Part shown: positions 18,406 through 30,407 of the stretch, one piece after another
Numbering within the stretch: the first letter of the stretch is position 1
Layout: every line of letters begins with the position of its first letter
Assembly (NCBI GenBank): GCA_037349105.1
Contig: JAYJMM010000123.1
Location: forward strand, 5,270,001-5,334,000
Length of the DNA: 64,000 bases
Source of the DNA: Limnomonas spitsbergensis
Lineage: Eukaryota > Chlorophyta > Chlorophyceae > Chlamydomonadales
Direction of reading: 5' to 3'
The notes under the pieces: generated by a model
Seen by the model: only the letters and a program-made list of their open reading frames with translations
Told to the model about the DNA's origin: nothing
Databases searched by the model: none
Position numbers and translations under genes: made by a program

Positions 18406-20572
18406 ATGCTTGCAGTGACACTGCCGCTTCTCTTGCTCGTACTACTTGCTAGCGTGAACGCGGATGGTCGAGATTGCATGGCCCATGCTACGTCGACTCC
18501 GTTCCTCGATGCGTTTGAACGCACTCGCCCTCTCCCCAACCCCGGTGTCCCTTTGGTAAAGCATACATGGAACAAGACGGGGATAAAGGTACAATTAAAT
18601 GCCTCATGCATGGCCTCTGCTGAATACAAATATATGTTTCATTCATCGCGCACGCGCCCTCACCTTTCTTGCTGAACTCATTACGGTACATGTATGCATA
18701 CTACCGGTATCTCATCACCCTACCTTGGATTGCGCATGACTGGAAGCAAGTGTTATATGCTGTATGCTTACCGGTATTGAAGACATATGTATCATGTTTG
18801 CACTCACTGACCTGCCTGTAGGCATGTTTTGACGGTACGTCTGAAAATTGCTCCATCAACCCGCGATATCAAATACGCTACAAGATCATGAACAAGACTG
18901 TGTACATTGCCAAGAATGCGGAAGCATTCAAACCAGCAAAGAGGTACAAACGCATTACTGAGGAGATGCTTGTCATCTCCGTATGGTTGTATCCCGATCT
19001 CCCAGACATGGAGATCCTCCTCAGTCTAGGAGACTCGCCCGATTTTCTCCCAGGTGAGCAAGAGAGCCCAGGGGAAGAAGCGCAGATGGCTAAACAAGGC
19101 CATGAGGCCATCAAGGACTGGACTTGATTGTAATGTACTTAGGTTAGATTTGTCTTTGGCCGAGACAGTTCGTTCACTAGCAGGGCTGCCTTCAGTTCAA
19201 TCCGCCATACATCCCGGTTTTACTGGAATACTGGCCATGATGTCTTTATGATTGCTTGACCTTTATCATTAATGCAAGAATCAACATGATAAACTGGCCC
19301 ACATTGATGTGGATTGTGGATCCTTGTGTTTGCCAGCATGGCTCACTCATGTCTAGTCATGTCATCTCCAAAGAGACCAGGCACTGGGTGTCTAACCATA
19401 ATGAAACTCCGTCCTTCGGCCCTTACTGGCTGATGGTCCAACACACCAGCACATTTTCCTTGCCCTGTTGCTTGCCCCGTCGTCCTGCTACTGGTGGCCC
19501 CAAGTTAAAATCAAATTACTTACAATCAAACATAAACTGCATGCTGTTGAGAGTCCTTTATGTTTTTGTTGATGGATTATCTAAAAATGTATGCCTGCTG
19601 CATGTATGCTCAGATTTCCCCGTCCTCAGCTTTGCTAGCACCTCGCTGGATGGAGATCCGCTGCGAGGCTACAGCAGGCCCCATCCCTCCAGCTGGGAGT
19701 TCTTCGCCATGTCTACCCCGCAGCTCCAGGAGTATGTCTCTTGCATCGACCAGGCGTACCCATGGGAGATAAAGCTGCCAAGCGCCTTCTGGAGGGGGAC
19801 AGCGACCGGGAGCAACACAGGCTGGGTTATTGACAAACAAAGCCCGTTGTTCGATCCGATACATAAGCGAGACACCTTCACTGAGCGCATCATCTGGAAC
19901 AAGAGGTCGTACCTCGCCATGCTGTCCCGCAACTACCCCTTCATGGATGTGAAAGTGCTCAGCATGCGCAACGCAGAGTTCTTTTACAAGATCAACGCTC
20001 CCGCGCTCCGGCCGGATCATGGCGAGGTTCAGGCAATAAAGCGCATGATTATAGGGGACCCGTTGCCTATGGAGGAATGGAACAAGCATGCCATCACCAT
20101 CAGTGTCGACGGCCACGGGACCCCCTGGCGACTCCCTCAGCAACTGCTGGGCAACAGCCTGGTCCTGCGCATGGGGTCCAACAAGCAGGACTGGTTTGGG
20201 ACCATGTTTGACACGGACAATGACCCGACGTTCCGCATGGACCTGTCAGATGCTATCGTAGTCGCAAAAAAATGGCTTGACATTATTCAAAGGGATTCAG
20301 CGACTGTGCAGCGTATGGTCAATAGGACCCGCACCACTGCCATAGCAAGATTTAATGTGATGTCCGTCCTAGATGCCTTCACATGGGCCATGAGAGATGC
20401 TTGGGGCCATTGTGGCTGGGAGGTGGAGATGGATGATGAGGGCTTCCAGCCTATTCGAGTGGAGCTACCCCTTATCAACAAATTCATTCCTAAGGAGGTA
20501 GTGGACAGGATTGCCAGAGACCAGGCCAAGAACTTTATGCATGGAGAGCTTTTCCAGGAAATCAAAAGTTAG
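18406..20572 (+). CDS. GT90 (CAP10-type) glycosyltransferase, three exons
   Basis: GT90 enzymes (CAP10/Rumi/POGLUT type) add a sugar to proteins or glycans in the ER or Golgi. Exons 18406-18588, 18822-19053 and 19614-20572 join in phase (0, then 1) at AAG|GTACAA...AG and CCAG|GTGAGC...CAG, giving 457 aa ending in TAG. ATG at 18406 gives a signal sequence or anchor (LPLLLLVLLASVNA). Conserved features are ACFDGTSENC at the exon 2 start, LDGDPLRGY (150-158), AFWRGTATG (196-204) and SVDGHGTPWRLP with GNSLVLRMGS (302-327). Three N-glycosylation sequons lie in the first 110 or so residues. Length is normal and there are no internal stops, so it is probably functional. The acceptor sugar and substrate cannot be told. 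Confidence 0.92.
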
Positions 20573-20952
20573 CCACTCACTAGGCTATGACTTTCACACA
20601 CAGGGTACTGAATGATCACCAAGCCATGTTCAGCAGTATAGAAAGTGATGACATGGGCTGGGAACGCACACTGCATGCATTGCGACGGGAGTGCCTGACA
20701 TCATGACGAATGCATGGCACTGCTGATGTAGCTGATGACCTATGCATCAGCGATGTACGGAGAGTCAGGTCCAGATGTTGCCTTTCCCATTGGCCTTGGC
20801 CTCCTGGAGGATGTCCTCTTGAGACAGAGCTGCATGTGTATATAATACAGTTGCCTTCCGTGGACTTCCTCTGTTTTTGGCACAGTATTTGTTTACATGA
20901 GGGGTGTCATGCTTGCTGCATGGAGTGTCATGCTTGCTGCTGCATGGCTCAA

Positions 20953-21026
20953 ATGCCTATACCGGTTTACGGGCACATGTCCCATGCATCAAATGTGATG
21001 CTCTGATGGACTGTAAAAACGTCACA
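20953..21026 (+). mobile_element. 3' tail fragment of the LINE family
   Basis: Seventy or so bases match the terminal part of the LINE 3' region (ACGGGCACATGTCCCATG ... TGGACTGTAAAAACGTCAC), in plus orientation. It is a severely 5'-truncated insertion. 21027-21805 holds nothing recognised. Confidence 0.75.
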
Positions 21027-21805
21027 ATACTTGCTGCATGGAGTGCATGCTATATTAATTGATGTTATCTAGTCGGTAAGGCAAGGCTGTTTTGGCATGC
21101 TCCTGCATGGTTGGTGCACTGGAAACAACCGCCGGCTCTCCTTGTCATTGGGCATGACTGCACCCCACGTAATCATGTATTTGTTTGCTGGTCGTTCTTT
21201 CGATTGATTTGATCGCACTTGTAATGTATTTGTAGGGGCTGTCTGGCTTTTTGCATGTCCTTGGGCAGTGCTCTATTTTCAGTGCTCTTCCACGACGTTC
21301 TGGCGCTTGGTCGGTAGGCTGGTAGGACAGCTGCTCGGCCAACACTCTGGAGGTGCCAGCCGACGCATCCCATCAGTCTAAACCTAGTGTCGTCTATCTT
21401 TTCCATGAGGTAGAGACCTTTACAGTAACTCACATGAGGCCATGAGGGAGGCTCCCCTCCCTCCTCTGCTGTTGTACCCTTCCCTCCATTCCCTCCCGCC
21501 CCTGTCTAGCAGATTTCCATCATGTACCTTGGGATCGGTACATTCTTCATAGCATATCACAAGAAGCTGGTACCGGTACAAATTGTTTTGTTTGCACCAG
21601 CTAGTACAAACGCTCCACACTGGGGCGAATCTAAATTGAAATGCTAGTAAAGGGCACCAAATCACGGAATCACCCACACAAAAAACGGAGAAACAGTAAT
21701 GATCAGGAACCGTGTACTGAGACCACCCAGAGCCCCCTAACATTTAATTAGGTATGCACCAGCTAGAGTTGCTCACTGACGTTGTCAACGCCATCAACTA
21801 ATAAT

Positions 21806-22450
21806 CACATGTGAAGTTTTTACAGTCCAACAGAGCATCACACTTGATGCATGGGACATGTGCCCGTAAACCGGTACAGGCACTTGATACACTAGGACAG
21901 AAAGCGAAAACCAGTGACCCCCGGGGCAAGCAACTAGCACACAACCACGACAGTGGCGTGGGAATGAACCCCATAGTGCAGAAGATAAGCCCCAGGCAGC
22001 CATAAAACATGACGTGGGTGCAAAATAGTGCGATTGAGCACCGCCTAGAGAATTAGGGGGGAGACAGGAATTTTGGCAAAGTTTTGAGATGATTCTCTCT
22101 TTTCATCATACACTGAAGGATAAAACAACCGAATTTCTTCCAGAACTAACACATATGCAGAATCCGCTGCATTTAGTTTGCCCCACACTCCATTTGCGTA
22201 CCGTTTCATGGCCTCATCCTCGTCCTCTAGGAAATTATGGAAAGTAAGGTTAAACTGAAAACGAAGGTCTGTATAGAACGGGCAGTAAATCATGTGAAGC
22301 TCATCCTCCCGACATTTAAGATTGCAACATCTACAAATACATACATTTTTGTCACCCTAACCCGTTATTGCCGACCAAGCCTCCATCAAGAGCAACTCAA
22401 TCCCAGGCATAGAACAAATATAAAACAACATACAAATAAAACGAAGGCCT
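21806..22450 (-). mobile_element. LINE ORF2 C-terminus with the shared 3' tail
   Basis: On the minus strand, about 22330-22045 reads CICRCCNLKC then EDELHMIYCPFYTDLR, a Cys/His cluster typical of the end of LINE ORF2. It continues to a stop near 22045. The next 230 bp (22040-21813) match the 3' end of the ORF1-only elements at 13.8 and 44.7 kb. This ties the ORF1-only copies to an ORF2-bearing relative. Upstream of about 22360 the frame is interrupted. Confidence 0.7.
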
Positions 22451-23049
22451 AAATTCCCTCGGCTCCACTCAAAAAAGTCACAAGCACACACACCTGGTGT
22501 CAGACATACCAGCAAGCAGAAAATGAAGCTCTTGGCTTGCTCAGGAAACACACATTCTTTTTGGCGCCAGAGGGCTCGTAAAACCTTGAATCACAAATAA
22601 GAAGTCCTCCCACAGTCCCACCGTCCTCCCAATAAAGGGATGGGGAAGATCACGTAGGCGCGCACAGGATTGGTGACAGGTCGCCCATCGCGGAATTGGT
22701 CGGAATAAACATGTCAGTATTGCAGTCAGAGGGTAAGCAGGCCGCACACTTCGGCCGTAGCTCTGCCAGCGGTGAGGTCGGGAGGCCCTCAGGTCCGCAC
22801 AGTCGGTCCGCAGTCCGCACTAGGGTCGGCGGTTTGCGTAAGGGTCCTTTCTTTCCTTGCCGGCCTCGCTCTTACTACCAGGAGATCATTGCATGATGCA
22901 GCCGGCAGAGGCTAGGGCATGAGGTAGTTCAGGAGCTCGCTCCAAGGAGACTTGCAAAAGGAATTAGGTACCAGTGATTTTTTAGCACGCAATCAACTAC
23001 ATCACAACCTGGTGCTTCAAGCCATGATGCTGGGACAACAGCTGTACGC

Positions 23050-23490
23050 CGGTCAAGGTTTGGTCCTATCAGCAGCGGCAGGGACAGCTGAAAATTGTTC
23101 AGATGGGCAGCATGGTCACCTCAAGATTAATCAAGTGAGCAGCAGGGACAGCTCAAGATTATTTGTATGAGCAACAGGGACAGTTCTATATTATTTATTC
23201 AGATGAGCAGCGAGGGCAGATCAATATAATTTAAATGAGCAGCAGTGACACGTCAAGATTTTTAATTGAGCAGCAGAGACAGGTCACGATTCCTCAAATT
23301 AGCAGCAGGGGCAGCATACGATTATTTCCATGAGAAGCAGGGACATCTGAAGGTGACGCAGATGAGTCGCAAGTAGCTCAAAGAATGCAAAAAGGCAGCA
23401 GGGGCAGCGATTGGGTCAGCTCAAGATTATTCAAATCAGCATCTGGACAGCTCGAGATTATCCAGAATGGCGGCAGGGCAGCGCAAGATG
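23050..23490. repeat. Degenerate AGCAGCAGGGACAGCTCAAGATT repeat
   Basis: A loose tandem array with units of 30-36 bp contains GAGCAGCAGGGACAG followed by AAGATTATT. It is A/T- and purine-rich with no coding frame. 22451-23049 has no recognised feature. Confidence 0.65.
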
Positions 23491-23808
23491 AATCATATTA
23501 ACCGTAGCATTATATGTAAAAGCTGTGCCTCTGGCGCAGCCCCCGAGTGACGTGTATGCCATGAAAACTGTTGAAGTGTCCCAGGCTGTGTGTTTGGTCA
23601 GTAGTTGCTAAGGATGCCCCTGCCTCTGTTTGTGTTCTGATCATACTGGGCGATGGTGCTGCTTTGTTGGGTAAATGTTGGGTGGTGCTGATGATGTGTG
23701 TGCTGCCTGTGTTGCTTGTGCGGTGGGGTTAGTTGAAGGTGTTGTGCGTGTGTCTAGTTGCTTCTGATCGGCTGTGAATGTCAGCTGTGCCACCATGTCA
23801 GCCTAGCA

Positions 23809-23870
23809 CTTGTTTTTACAGTCCAGCGCGGCATCAAATCTATTGCAGGGCATGTGCATGCATGTGAACA
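23809..23870 (-). mobile_element. Decayed LINE 3' tail
   Basis: GTTTTTACAGTCCAGCGCGG followed by GCATCAAATC resembles the reverse complement of the LINE 3' end, with more changes than the other copies. 23871-24914 shows no gene. Confidence 0.45.
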
Positions 23871-24914
23871 GGTAGGAGCAGAAAATGAAGTGGGATGCTT
23901 TCTTGTGCGGGGACTTATTGCGTAGCAGCAGGTCATGCTCACATGGTCCGTGCCATGATCTTGAGCGTGAACTATCAATAATAAGAAGGTTCATGTGGGT
24001 GATACTGTGCGCACAACAACAGGCTGTTTGCACACCGAACGCAGCAGGTGGCCAAACCTGAGCAGCAGGTCCCCAAGCCTCAATCAGCACAGACAAAGGA
24101 TTTCATATGTTGACCTGTGAGTGTGCATATATGTTTCCTTTTAAGCTGCTGCAGTTGTGTTGTGTTTGGATGACATTGTTCGTGCATGCATGGCACTGGC
24201 TGGACGCTCTGTCGGAAGGTCGTCGCACTTCATTCACGGGAAACTGAAGGAGGCAAGCTAATCTGCCGACACTGCCAAACCTTGCATATACAACGATTTT
24301 ATTTGCGCCTAGAACAAAGCTGCACGATAAGCCCCACGATCGTATTTCACATGTTCTGCAGTGTCAACTGTCATCCTGCAAGTTCGAAAACAACTCAGCC
24401 GATGGCTGCAGCGCTGCGGATGAACGCGAGCAGCCCTTTAACCACGCCTAACATGTTCAACGAGTGAGCGCTTAAAGTAGCGCACCGCGAGTGCATGACA
24501 CGTACTGTGCAGTATGGACTTTCGGTGAAAAAAGTCCGAAACCAACGTGGCCAAGGCCGTGGCTGCCCCACCACGAGCACATACGTTGCTAAGAGACATG
24601 CAAACGACTTTGCGCCCAAAAGAAAGCAACGCAATGGCCTGTTTCTGCAATGGGCACCACTTTTCAACACAAACCCCTCAAAATAGCATGCCCAGAAACG
24701 TACGGCTCATTCTCTTCACTCCACGCGCCTCCGTTGCAGTGCACTGTCATAAGGTAGGTAAGCACGAGATACGCCATTAGAAAAACATGACTCGAAACAA
24801 TGGGGTGAGCGCGAAGCACGAGCCTTTCAAAAAGGTCTTCACTTTGGCGGTTGGTAACCGATGTCCCGGTGAACTCAACTGAAAACCCCAACCCTATCCC
24901 TTTCCGTTCCTTTC

Positions 24915-25880
24915 AGTCACTCGGGTATTTGGCGCTTTAGTACTAGCATGAGGAAGGCCATGCAAGGCAGAGAGGGGCATTTTGCTACCGCGTTGCACCG
25001 TATCCGCCGCATGGCCGCCATGGTGCACCTCAGGCACCATCTGCCTACACATATCCGGTTGGTTTCCGTCCATGCAACGCCTGCGGCCAACTACGGTGAT
25101 GTGGTGTGTGCCAGCGATCACCTTAGGCCGCGGCATTGCCTCAAGAGCAAGATGCAGTTCAGCTTCCTCCAGCATCTGCCCCAGGCTGCATGGCTACCTC
25201 CGTCCGCAGCCAGTAAGGGGTCATGAGGGAGCTGCAGATCCAGCCGTTACAGCAAAGTTGGTGGCAGCATGTACTTCGCTTCTACAACGCAGCGATTACA
25301 CCAGCAACACAGCAAGACAGCCCTCTCATGGTGGCAGCCATGGTGGCCGACATGCAGCTCGCTGTCAGGCAGGGCACCGGAGGGCGCAATTGGTGCAGTG
25401 ATATGCTAGGTGCCTAGCTGGAGTGGAGATGGGATCAGCCGATCCCAAACTGCGTCAGACAGCAACTGACCTACAGCCGCTGCCTGTCAGAGGTGCTAGC
25501 GCTAGTTGATGCAGCATACGAGCGGGCGCAGCTGGATGCAGCTGGGAGAGGGGACCCCAGAGATCCTGCCACTGAACACAGGTCTGCGGCCGCCTATCGC
25601 ACCTGGTTTCAGTCTACGGCGCAGGCCAGGGGCCGCACCAGCCGAAGGGAGTGTGCTTGTGTGTGCACAAACTTAAGGCTGCGGCGCCGTCAGCACGGCT
25701 GACACTAGAGGTCGGCGGCAACTCGGCGCAGTGGTCAGCAGCGTGACGGACGGTGCTGCCAACGGTGTTGGGCGAGGGGAGATGGCGAGCATGTGGAGGA
25801 TGCGCTGCATGTCTGCTTCCAGTGCCCTAGCGTGAAGGAGACGCTTAGGGAGACAGGTTGGGTAGGCCCCCCGCAGGACG
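24915..25880 (+). mobile_element. LINE ORF2 fragment (post-RT region to C-terminus)
   Basis: Frames at 24948-25420 read ALHRIRRMAAMVHLRHHLP and LRFYNAAITPATQQ. After frame shifts they end with VEDALHVCFQCPSVKE near 25800-25840. It matches the minus-strand copy at 28.5-27.2 kb along its length. Several frameshifts and stops show that it is inactive. Confidence 0.8.
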
Positions 25881-25924
25881 CCAAAGACTTTCAATAGTTG
25901 CACCAAGGCAGGCTTGGATTGGAG

Positions 25925-26235
25925 GCTTTGACTTTTGTTGAGGACGTTGTACGCACTGTTGAAGTCTAGATTTGTTGTTTTTCTTTGCCTTCTTGGGGAA
26001 TAGGCTTGAGAGGGGCAAAGATACTTCGGGCTGCCTTTTCCTTTTGGGGGAGGTTTTTCATTCTCCATGGGCAGGGGGGATGGGTCAATACAGGGGGTGG
26101 CAGGGGACAGTCCAACGGGATAGTTGGGCGCCCACGCGGCCGAGCCTTTTTGAGCATGTCCCAGAGGTGTAATGTCATTGACTTTGTACGCGACAGTATG
26201 AATGCTTGCTGGTAAGAAGCCCATGGGGGGCACTC
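25925..26235 (-). mobile_element. Short dispersed element with the TTACACCTCTGGG head
   Basis: Minus strand from about 26190: GTCAATGACATTACACC, then CTCGGCCGCGTGGGCGCCCA, the head shared with copies at 26.8, 27.65, 29.2 and 29.9 kb. Its body differs from theirs. 26236-26810 has no recognised feature. Confidence 0.55.
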
Positions 26236-26810
26236 ACTAGTTTATCTGGTTTTCTGTCCTTGTTTATCGCATTAGAGGTGGAATCGGTTTCCTTGCGGGC
26301 ATCAAAAATGATGCACAACAAGCCAGCATGACCTCCCATCAAAACACGATTTGCATGGCCAAGGACTGTGCCGAGCTTACTGAGTGAGGAGTGATTATAA
26401 AGCGGCTGGTGAATTGTGTGTCAATGATTCAAGATTGCGAAGTGCCCCAGTGCCCAGTTCATTGCACTTTGAAACTTCGTTTTCCCAGCAAATATTTGAA
26501 ATATGCTGTGACAATGTACTTTCACATCAATTTGAGCATTTCATGTATTAATCTGTACAGTTTGTGCTGGTGCATACCTGTTGGTGCATACATGGTACAT
26601 GCTGTGCACATTCATCGCATACCGGTACAGGTCAATACAGGAGAATTGTTTTGTTTCCGCGAAGGAGAAATAAACATAGTTGTTCGCTAAAGCGCGCTTC
26701 ACTGGAGAACTTTTTTTGACGTCCCAAATGTGGCGTTTTCCGAATAAGTTGGGGTTTTCATAAGGCGCGACGGCGAAACAACATTAATTTCGTGCGGAGG
26801 CAAAGAGCGT

Positions 26811-27238
26811 CTACGCTACACCTCTGGGCCCGCTCAAAGCTCGGCCGCGTGAGCGCCCAACAGTTCAGAAGAGAGTAAAGAAGGAACTAAAAGGAAGAGA
26901 GGGGGAAAGGAACAAAAGGAGAGGCCGGGAAGGCAAAGAAGACCAAGTCCAACACCTGAGTTCCACTAGAGACTAGCCCTCAACAAAGCCTGTAAGAAAA
27001 GATAAGTCCAGAAAAGCAAGCGTATCCCACCCCTGCTTGGCCGCGAGGGCGCCCCACTGATCAGAAGGGAGAAAAGAAGAAACTATAAAGGGGGCAAAAA
27101 AAAAAAGGGACCAGAAGAGAAGGCCGGAAAGGCCAAGTGGCCAACGACACCGGCCTCAGAAACCCTGGAGACTAACCCTCAATAATACCCACAGCACAGT
27201 CCACAAAAGCAAGTGCGTCCCACCCATGCTCAGCCTGG
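26811..27238 (+). repeat. Two tandem 200-bp units of the TTACACC element
   Basis: The head (CTACACCTCTGGGCCCGC) at 26817 leads into a purine-rich body, then ACTAGCCCTCAACAAAGC and a CCCACCC...GCTTGGCC joint at about 27030. There a second, diverged body starts and ends near 27235. The two units are about 70-80% alike by eye. Confidence 0.6.
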
Positions 27239-27239
27239 T

Positions 27240-28548
27240 ACAACTGGTGGAAGTTAGTGGCGACGCCCGGAGGACCTGCCCACCCCCCGCTCCCGTAACT
27301 GCTCCCTGACACTAGGTCACTGGAAGCACACATGCAGCGCATCCTCTACTACCTGCTCGCTATCCCCCCGTGCCCAACACCGCTGGCAGCAGCGTGCATG
27401 TCGCCGCTGACCGTTGCACCGTCCTCTGGTATCAGCAGTGCTGATCGGGCCAAGCCGCAGTCGCAAATTGATGCGCACACAAGCACACTCCCTCTGACTA
27501 GTGCGGCTCTTGGCTTGCGCCAGCACGGCACCCGCTGTGGACTGGAACCAGGCACGGTAGGTCGCCGCAGATCTGTGCTCGGTGGTGGGGTCCCTGGGGT
27601 CCCCACTGTCGCTTGCGTCCAGCCGTGCTTGCTCGTAGGCTGCGTCAACGAGTCAATAACGTTACACCTCTGGGCCCGCTCAAAGCTCGGCCGCGTGGGC
27701 GCCCAACTGTTCAGAAGGGAGTAAAGGAGGAACTAAAAGGAAGAGAGGGGGAAAGGAACAAAAGGAGAGGCCGGGAAAGCAAAGCAGACCAAGTCTGCGT
27801 CAACGAGTGCCAACACCTCTGTGACGGGTAGGCGCTGTAGGGCAGCTGCTGCCTCGCTCAAGGTGGGGGTGGCTGCCCTTCGCTCCATCTCCTCTAATGC
27901 ACCCAGCAGATCAGAGCACCAGGTGCGGCCGCCAGTGACCTGGTTGATTGCAAGCTGCATATCTGCTGCCATGGCTTGAGCCATGAGAGGGCTGTATTGC
28001 TGTGCCTCCGGTGCCACCGCTGCATTGTAGAAGCGGAGGATATGGGCCCACCAGTCTCTTTGTAGTGGCTGGAGCTGCAGCTCTCTCATGACTCCCCAAC
28101 TGGCGGCTGATGCAGGTAGCCCCGCAGCCTGGCGTAGATAGGTGCTGAAGCAAGCTGGACTGCACTTTGCTGGAGAGACATTGCCGCGGCCGAAGGTGGC
28201 TGGTGGCCCACACCACGTCGCCATAGTTGGCCGCAGGCGCTGCGTACACAGCTGCCAGCCTGATGCGGGTTGGAAGATGGCGCCTTAGGCCCACCTTGGT
28301 AGCCATGCGGCGAACACGGTGCAGCGCGGCAGCCAAAGGTGCAAGTCTACCCTCCATGGCCCTCTTCATGCCGCCGCTTTCGTGCTGAGTGATGCCCAAG
28401 AATTTGAATTCTTGAACACGCTTCAACACGGTACGGTCAGGGGCTCAGGGCCGTAAACACAAACATGGGCTGGCTGTCGCCGCTGCGCTGCTAAGCGGCT
28501 GCCAAACTTCATGATCTCTGTCTGACCGACATTGACCTGAAGCTGTTA
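27240..28548 (-). mobile_element. LINE ORF2 fragment, inverted relative to the 24.9-kb copy
   Basis: On the minus strand from 28545: LQVNVGQTEIMKFGSR (end of an RT domain), EFKFLGITQHESGG, ALHRVRRMATKVGLRRHLP, WWAHILRFYNAAV, and finally EDALHVCFQ near 27330. It is interrupted at 27653-27794 by a short insertion. It lies tail to tail with the 24,915-25,880 fragment. Frame shifts and stops show that it is dead. Confidence 0.85.
27640..27807 (+). mobile_element. 142-bp insertion with 13-bp target-site duplications
   Basis: CTGCGTCAACGAG occurs at 27640-27652 and again at 27795-27807. The uninterrupted LINE copies at 14.9-15.8 kb have this sequence once. The 142 bp between are therefore an inserted element. 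It begins TCAATAACGTTACACC, continues with a GC-rich stretch, then a purine-rich half, and ends GCAGACCAAGT. I see no convincing pol III boxes. Confidence 0.9.
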
Positions 28549-29160
28549 CAGGTACATGTATATTATTGTCGTGAATTCGTGACCAGCTTGCAATTCTATC
28601 TAGGTACTTGGCAGATGGTCTCGTTTATTTTACGAAGTTTCAGGTAGATAAATGTGTTTGTAATTACTGTAGGATACTCATACAGTCATACCCAATGGTT
28701 TGAGATCGAACCCGACACACGATCTTCTTTCCCCCCTGTCTAGAATACCGGGTTCCATGTTCTTGTCCCCTCACATAGGAGGGTGGCATGGCTGCACCAT
28801 GGGCCTGGCTGTGCGTGGTAGCTGGAATTGAGCAGTCATTCCCTACCAACCCCACGCGACCCAAATAAAGTTCAGCAGGGCCGAGCGATGATGCACTGTT
28901 TTAAACGCTATAACAGGGCATTCACGCAATGAATGAAAAGATACATGCTTCAAGCGCAGCTTTGAGATCAAGAGAAACCCCTCTTTATATTTTGAAAGGT
29001 CCGTGCCTTAAAGGCTGTCACTGGAGCCTAGAGGAGAAGGATGAGGGGGTCAATCAGGAAGGACCTGAATAAATATGATGTGCCCATTTTCTCTATGGAT
29101 GACAGCCAACGAAGGCAGATAAAGGACTGGGCTGGGCTCTGCAGACTGAACCGAGAGATG
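28549..29160. other. No gene seen
   Basis: No coding frame, array or known element is recognised here. A Ser/Asp-rich frame from 29041 (MRGSIRKDLNKYDVP) runs into an element head at 29165 and is not convincing. Confidence 0.4.
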
Positions 29161-29161
29161 T

Positions 29162-29262
29162 CAGTCAATGACGTTGCATCTCTGGGCCCGGCCACCATCA
29201 TCAGACATCAGCCTCTGGGCCCTGCTCAAAAGTCAAAAGGCTCAACCGAGACCCAAGAGATG
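29162..29262 (+). mobile_element. Partial TTACACC-element head
   Basis: GTCAATGACGTTGCATCTCT followed by GGGCCCGG, and a second CCTCTGGGCCCTGCTCAAAA at about 29211, match the head of the 142-bp element. The rest is unrelated. Confidence 0.5.
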
Positions 29263-29500
29263 TCTGGAAGGTGGCCTTCACGTTAGTGCCAACAATTCCA
29301 ACAAACCGAAAGCAAGAGATATGAGCCACACTGCTTGCTTCTGGTATGCTGACAGCACAGAGTCAAAGGAGGATAATGGCGAGTGTTATCCATACCGGAA
29401 GGATTGAGAGGCAGGGGGCAAGATGATTTAGCATATTAAATCATTGTCTTATAGCGGGGATGTGCAGCTACCATTTGCTCACATGGAGTACCGCATGTGT

Positions 29501-29716
29501 CTAAGAAAGAAATAGTAGTTGCAGCAAAGCAAGCAGCCACTAAGAAGGAGGTTAAAGTGTGAAAATACACACTTCTCTGACATCCAGAGAAAACTCAAAG
29601 TGTAACTGCAACATCAGTTCCATACACAGAGTTAAGCTGCAAAGAGTCCTTATATGAGGAACTGATAATTCAGTAATACTGTAATACGCACGGTGCGCTG
29701 ATTCAGCATGACACAT
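29501..29716 (+). repeat. 205-bp dispersed repeat with conserved hairpins, copy 1
   Basis: It matches 62518-62720 in the same orientation over its whole length. Two short stems are kept in both: AAGTGTG/CACACTT with a 6-base loop and TCTCTG/CAGAGA with a 5-base loop. A third stem (TAGTTGC/GCAGCCA here) is perfect in the other copy. The copy ends at GCTGATTCAGCATGACA. Confidence 0.75.
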
Positions 29717-29857
29717 GGCTATGTTTCTTGGAGCATACCTCAGCTACATTGCAGTCTACGGTCGAGGAGGCATGGTGCAGCATGCCCTGCTGCTTGGGCC
29801 ACAGGCTTTGGCGAGGTTTGCGTTTGGTCCCCATTGGCCTGTTGGTGGCCGCCCATC

Positions 29858-30000
29858 CGGTATGTTAATGACGTTACACCTCTGGGCCATGCTGAAATGA
29901 AGCTCGGCCACGTCGGCAGACAAAAAGACAGCTAGGAAATTCAAGGGAGAAGGGATACGAGGAAAGAAAGGATAGCAAGCTCACCCACCAAACAAAAAGA
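29858..30000 (+). mobile_element. TTACACC-element copy
   Basis: GTATGTTAATGACGTTACAC followed by CTCTGGGCCATGC and AGCTCGGCCACGTCGGC, then a purine-rich body (GGGAGAAGGGATACGAGG). The head follows the family consensus, but the body is only loosely like the 142-bp copy. Confidence 0.55.
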
Positions 30001-30407
30001 ACACGAAGGTCGGGCAAACCGTATCCCTGTCCTATATATACCGTTCCTTCCTACTGCTGCACTATATCTGAAACTTCAAAATCTGTGCTTCCTGAATGGC
30101 TTTGGTGTGCATATCCAGAAGACAGTATATCGGTATACAATGGCGTCCAGTGCCTTAGTTTGTGACAGATACTGATGGATACTGAGTTGAACCATGTCGT
30201 GAGCATGCAGAAGTCAGCAATGTGGATTGGGGGATTTTACGACATCCTCATATCAAATGAGTTTCCTGAAAGACAGCATAGTTGATGATGAACCAGGATT
30301 TGCAAGGAGATCCTTGATGTCCCTTGGCTGATATCCTCTGCAGCATCAGAAGTTGGAGGTCACTCGAGGTAGCAGTCACTCAACAATGTAGTAGAAGTCA
30401 GGCTAAC

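Noticed and set aside
27653..27794. Helitron, because the insertion begins with TC
   Set aside because: Helitrons do not make target-site duplications, and here a 13-bp duplication is clear. The 3' end lacks CTRR with a hairpin.
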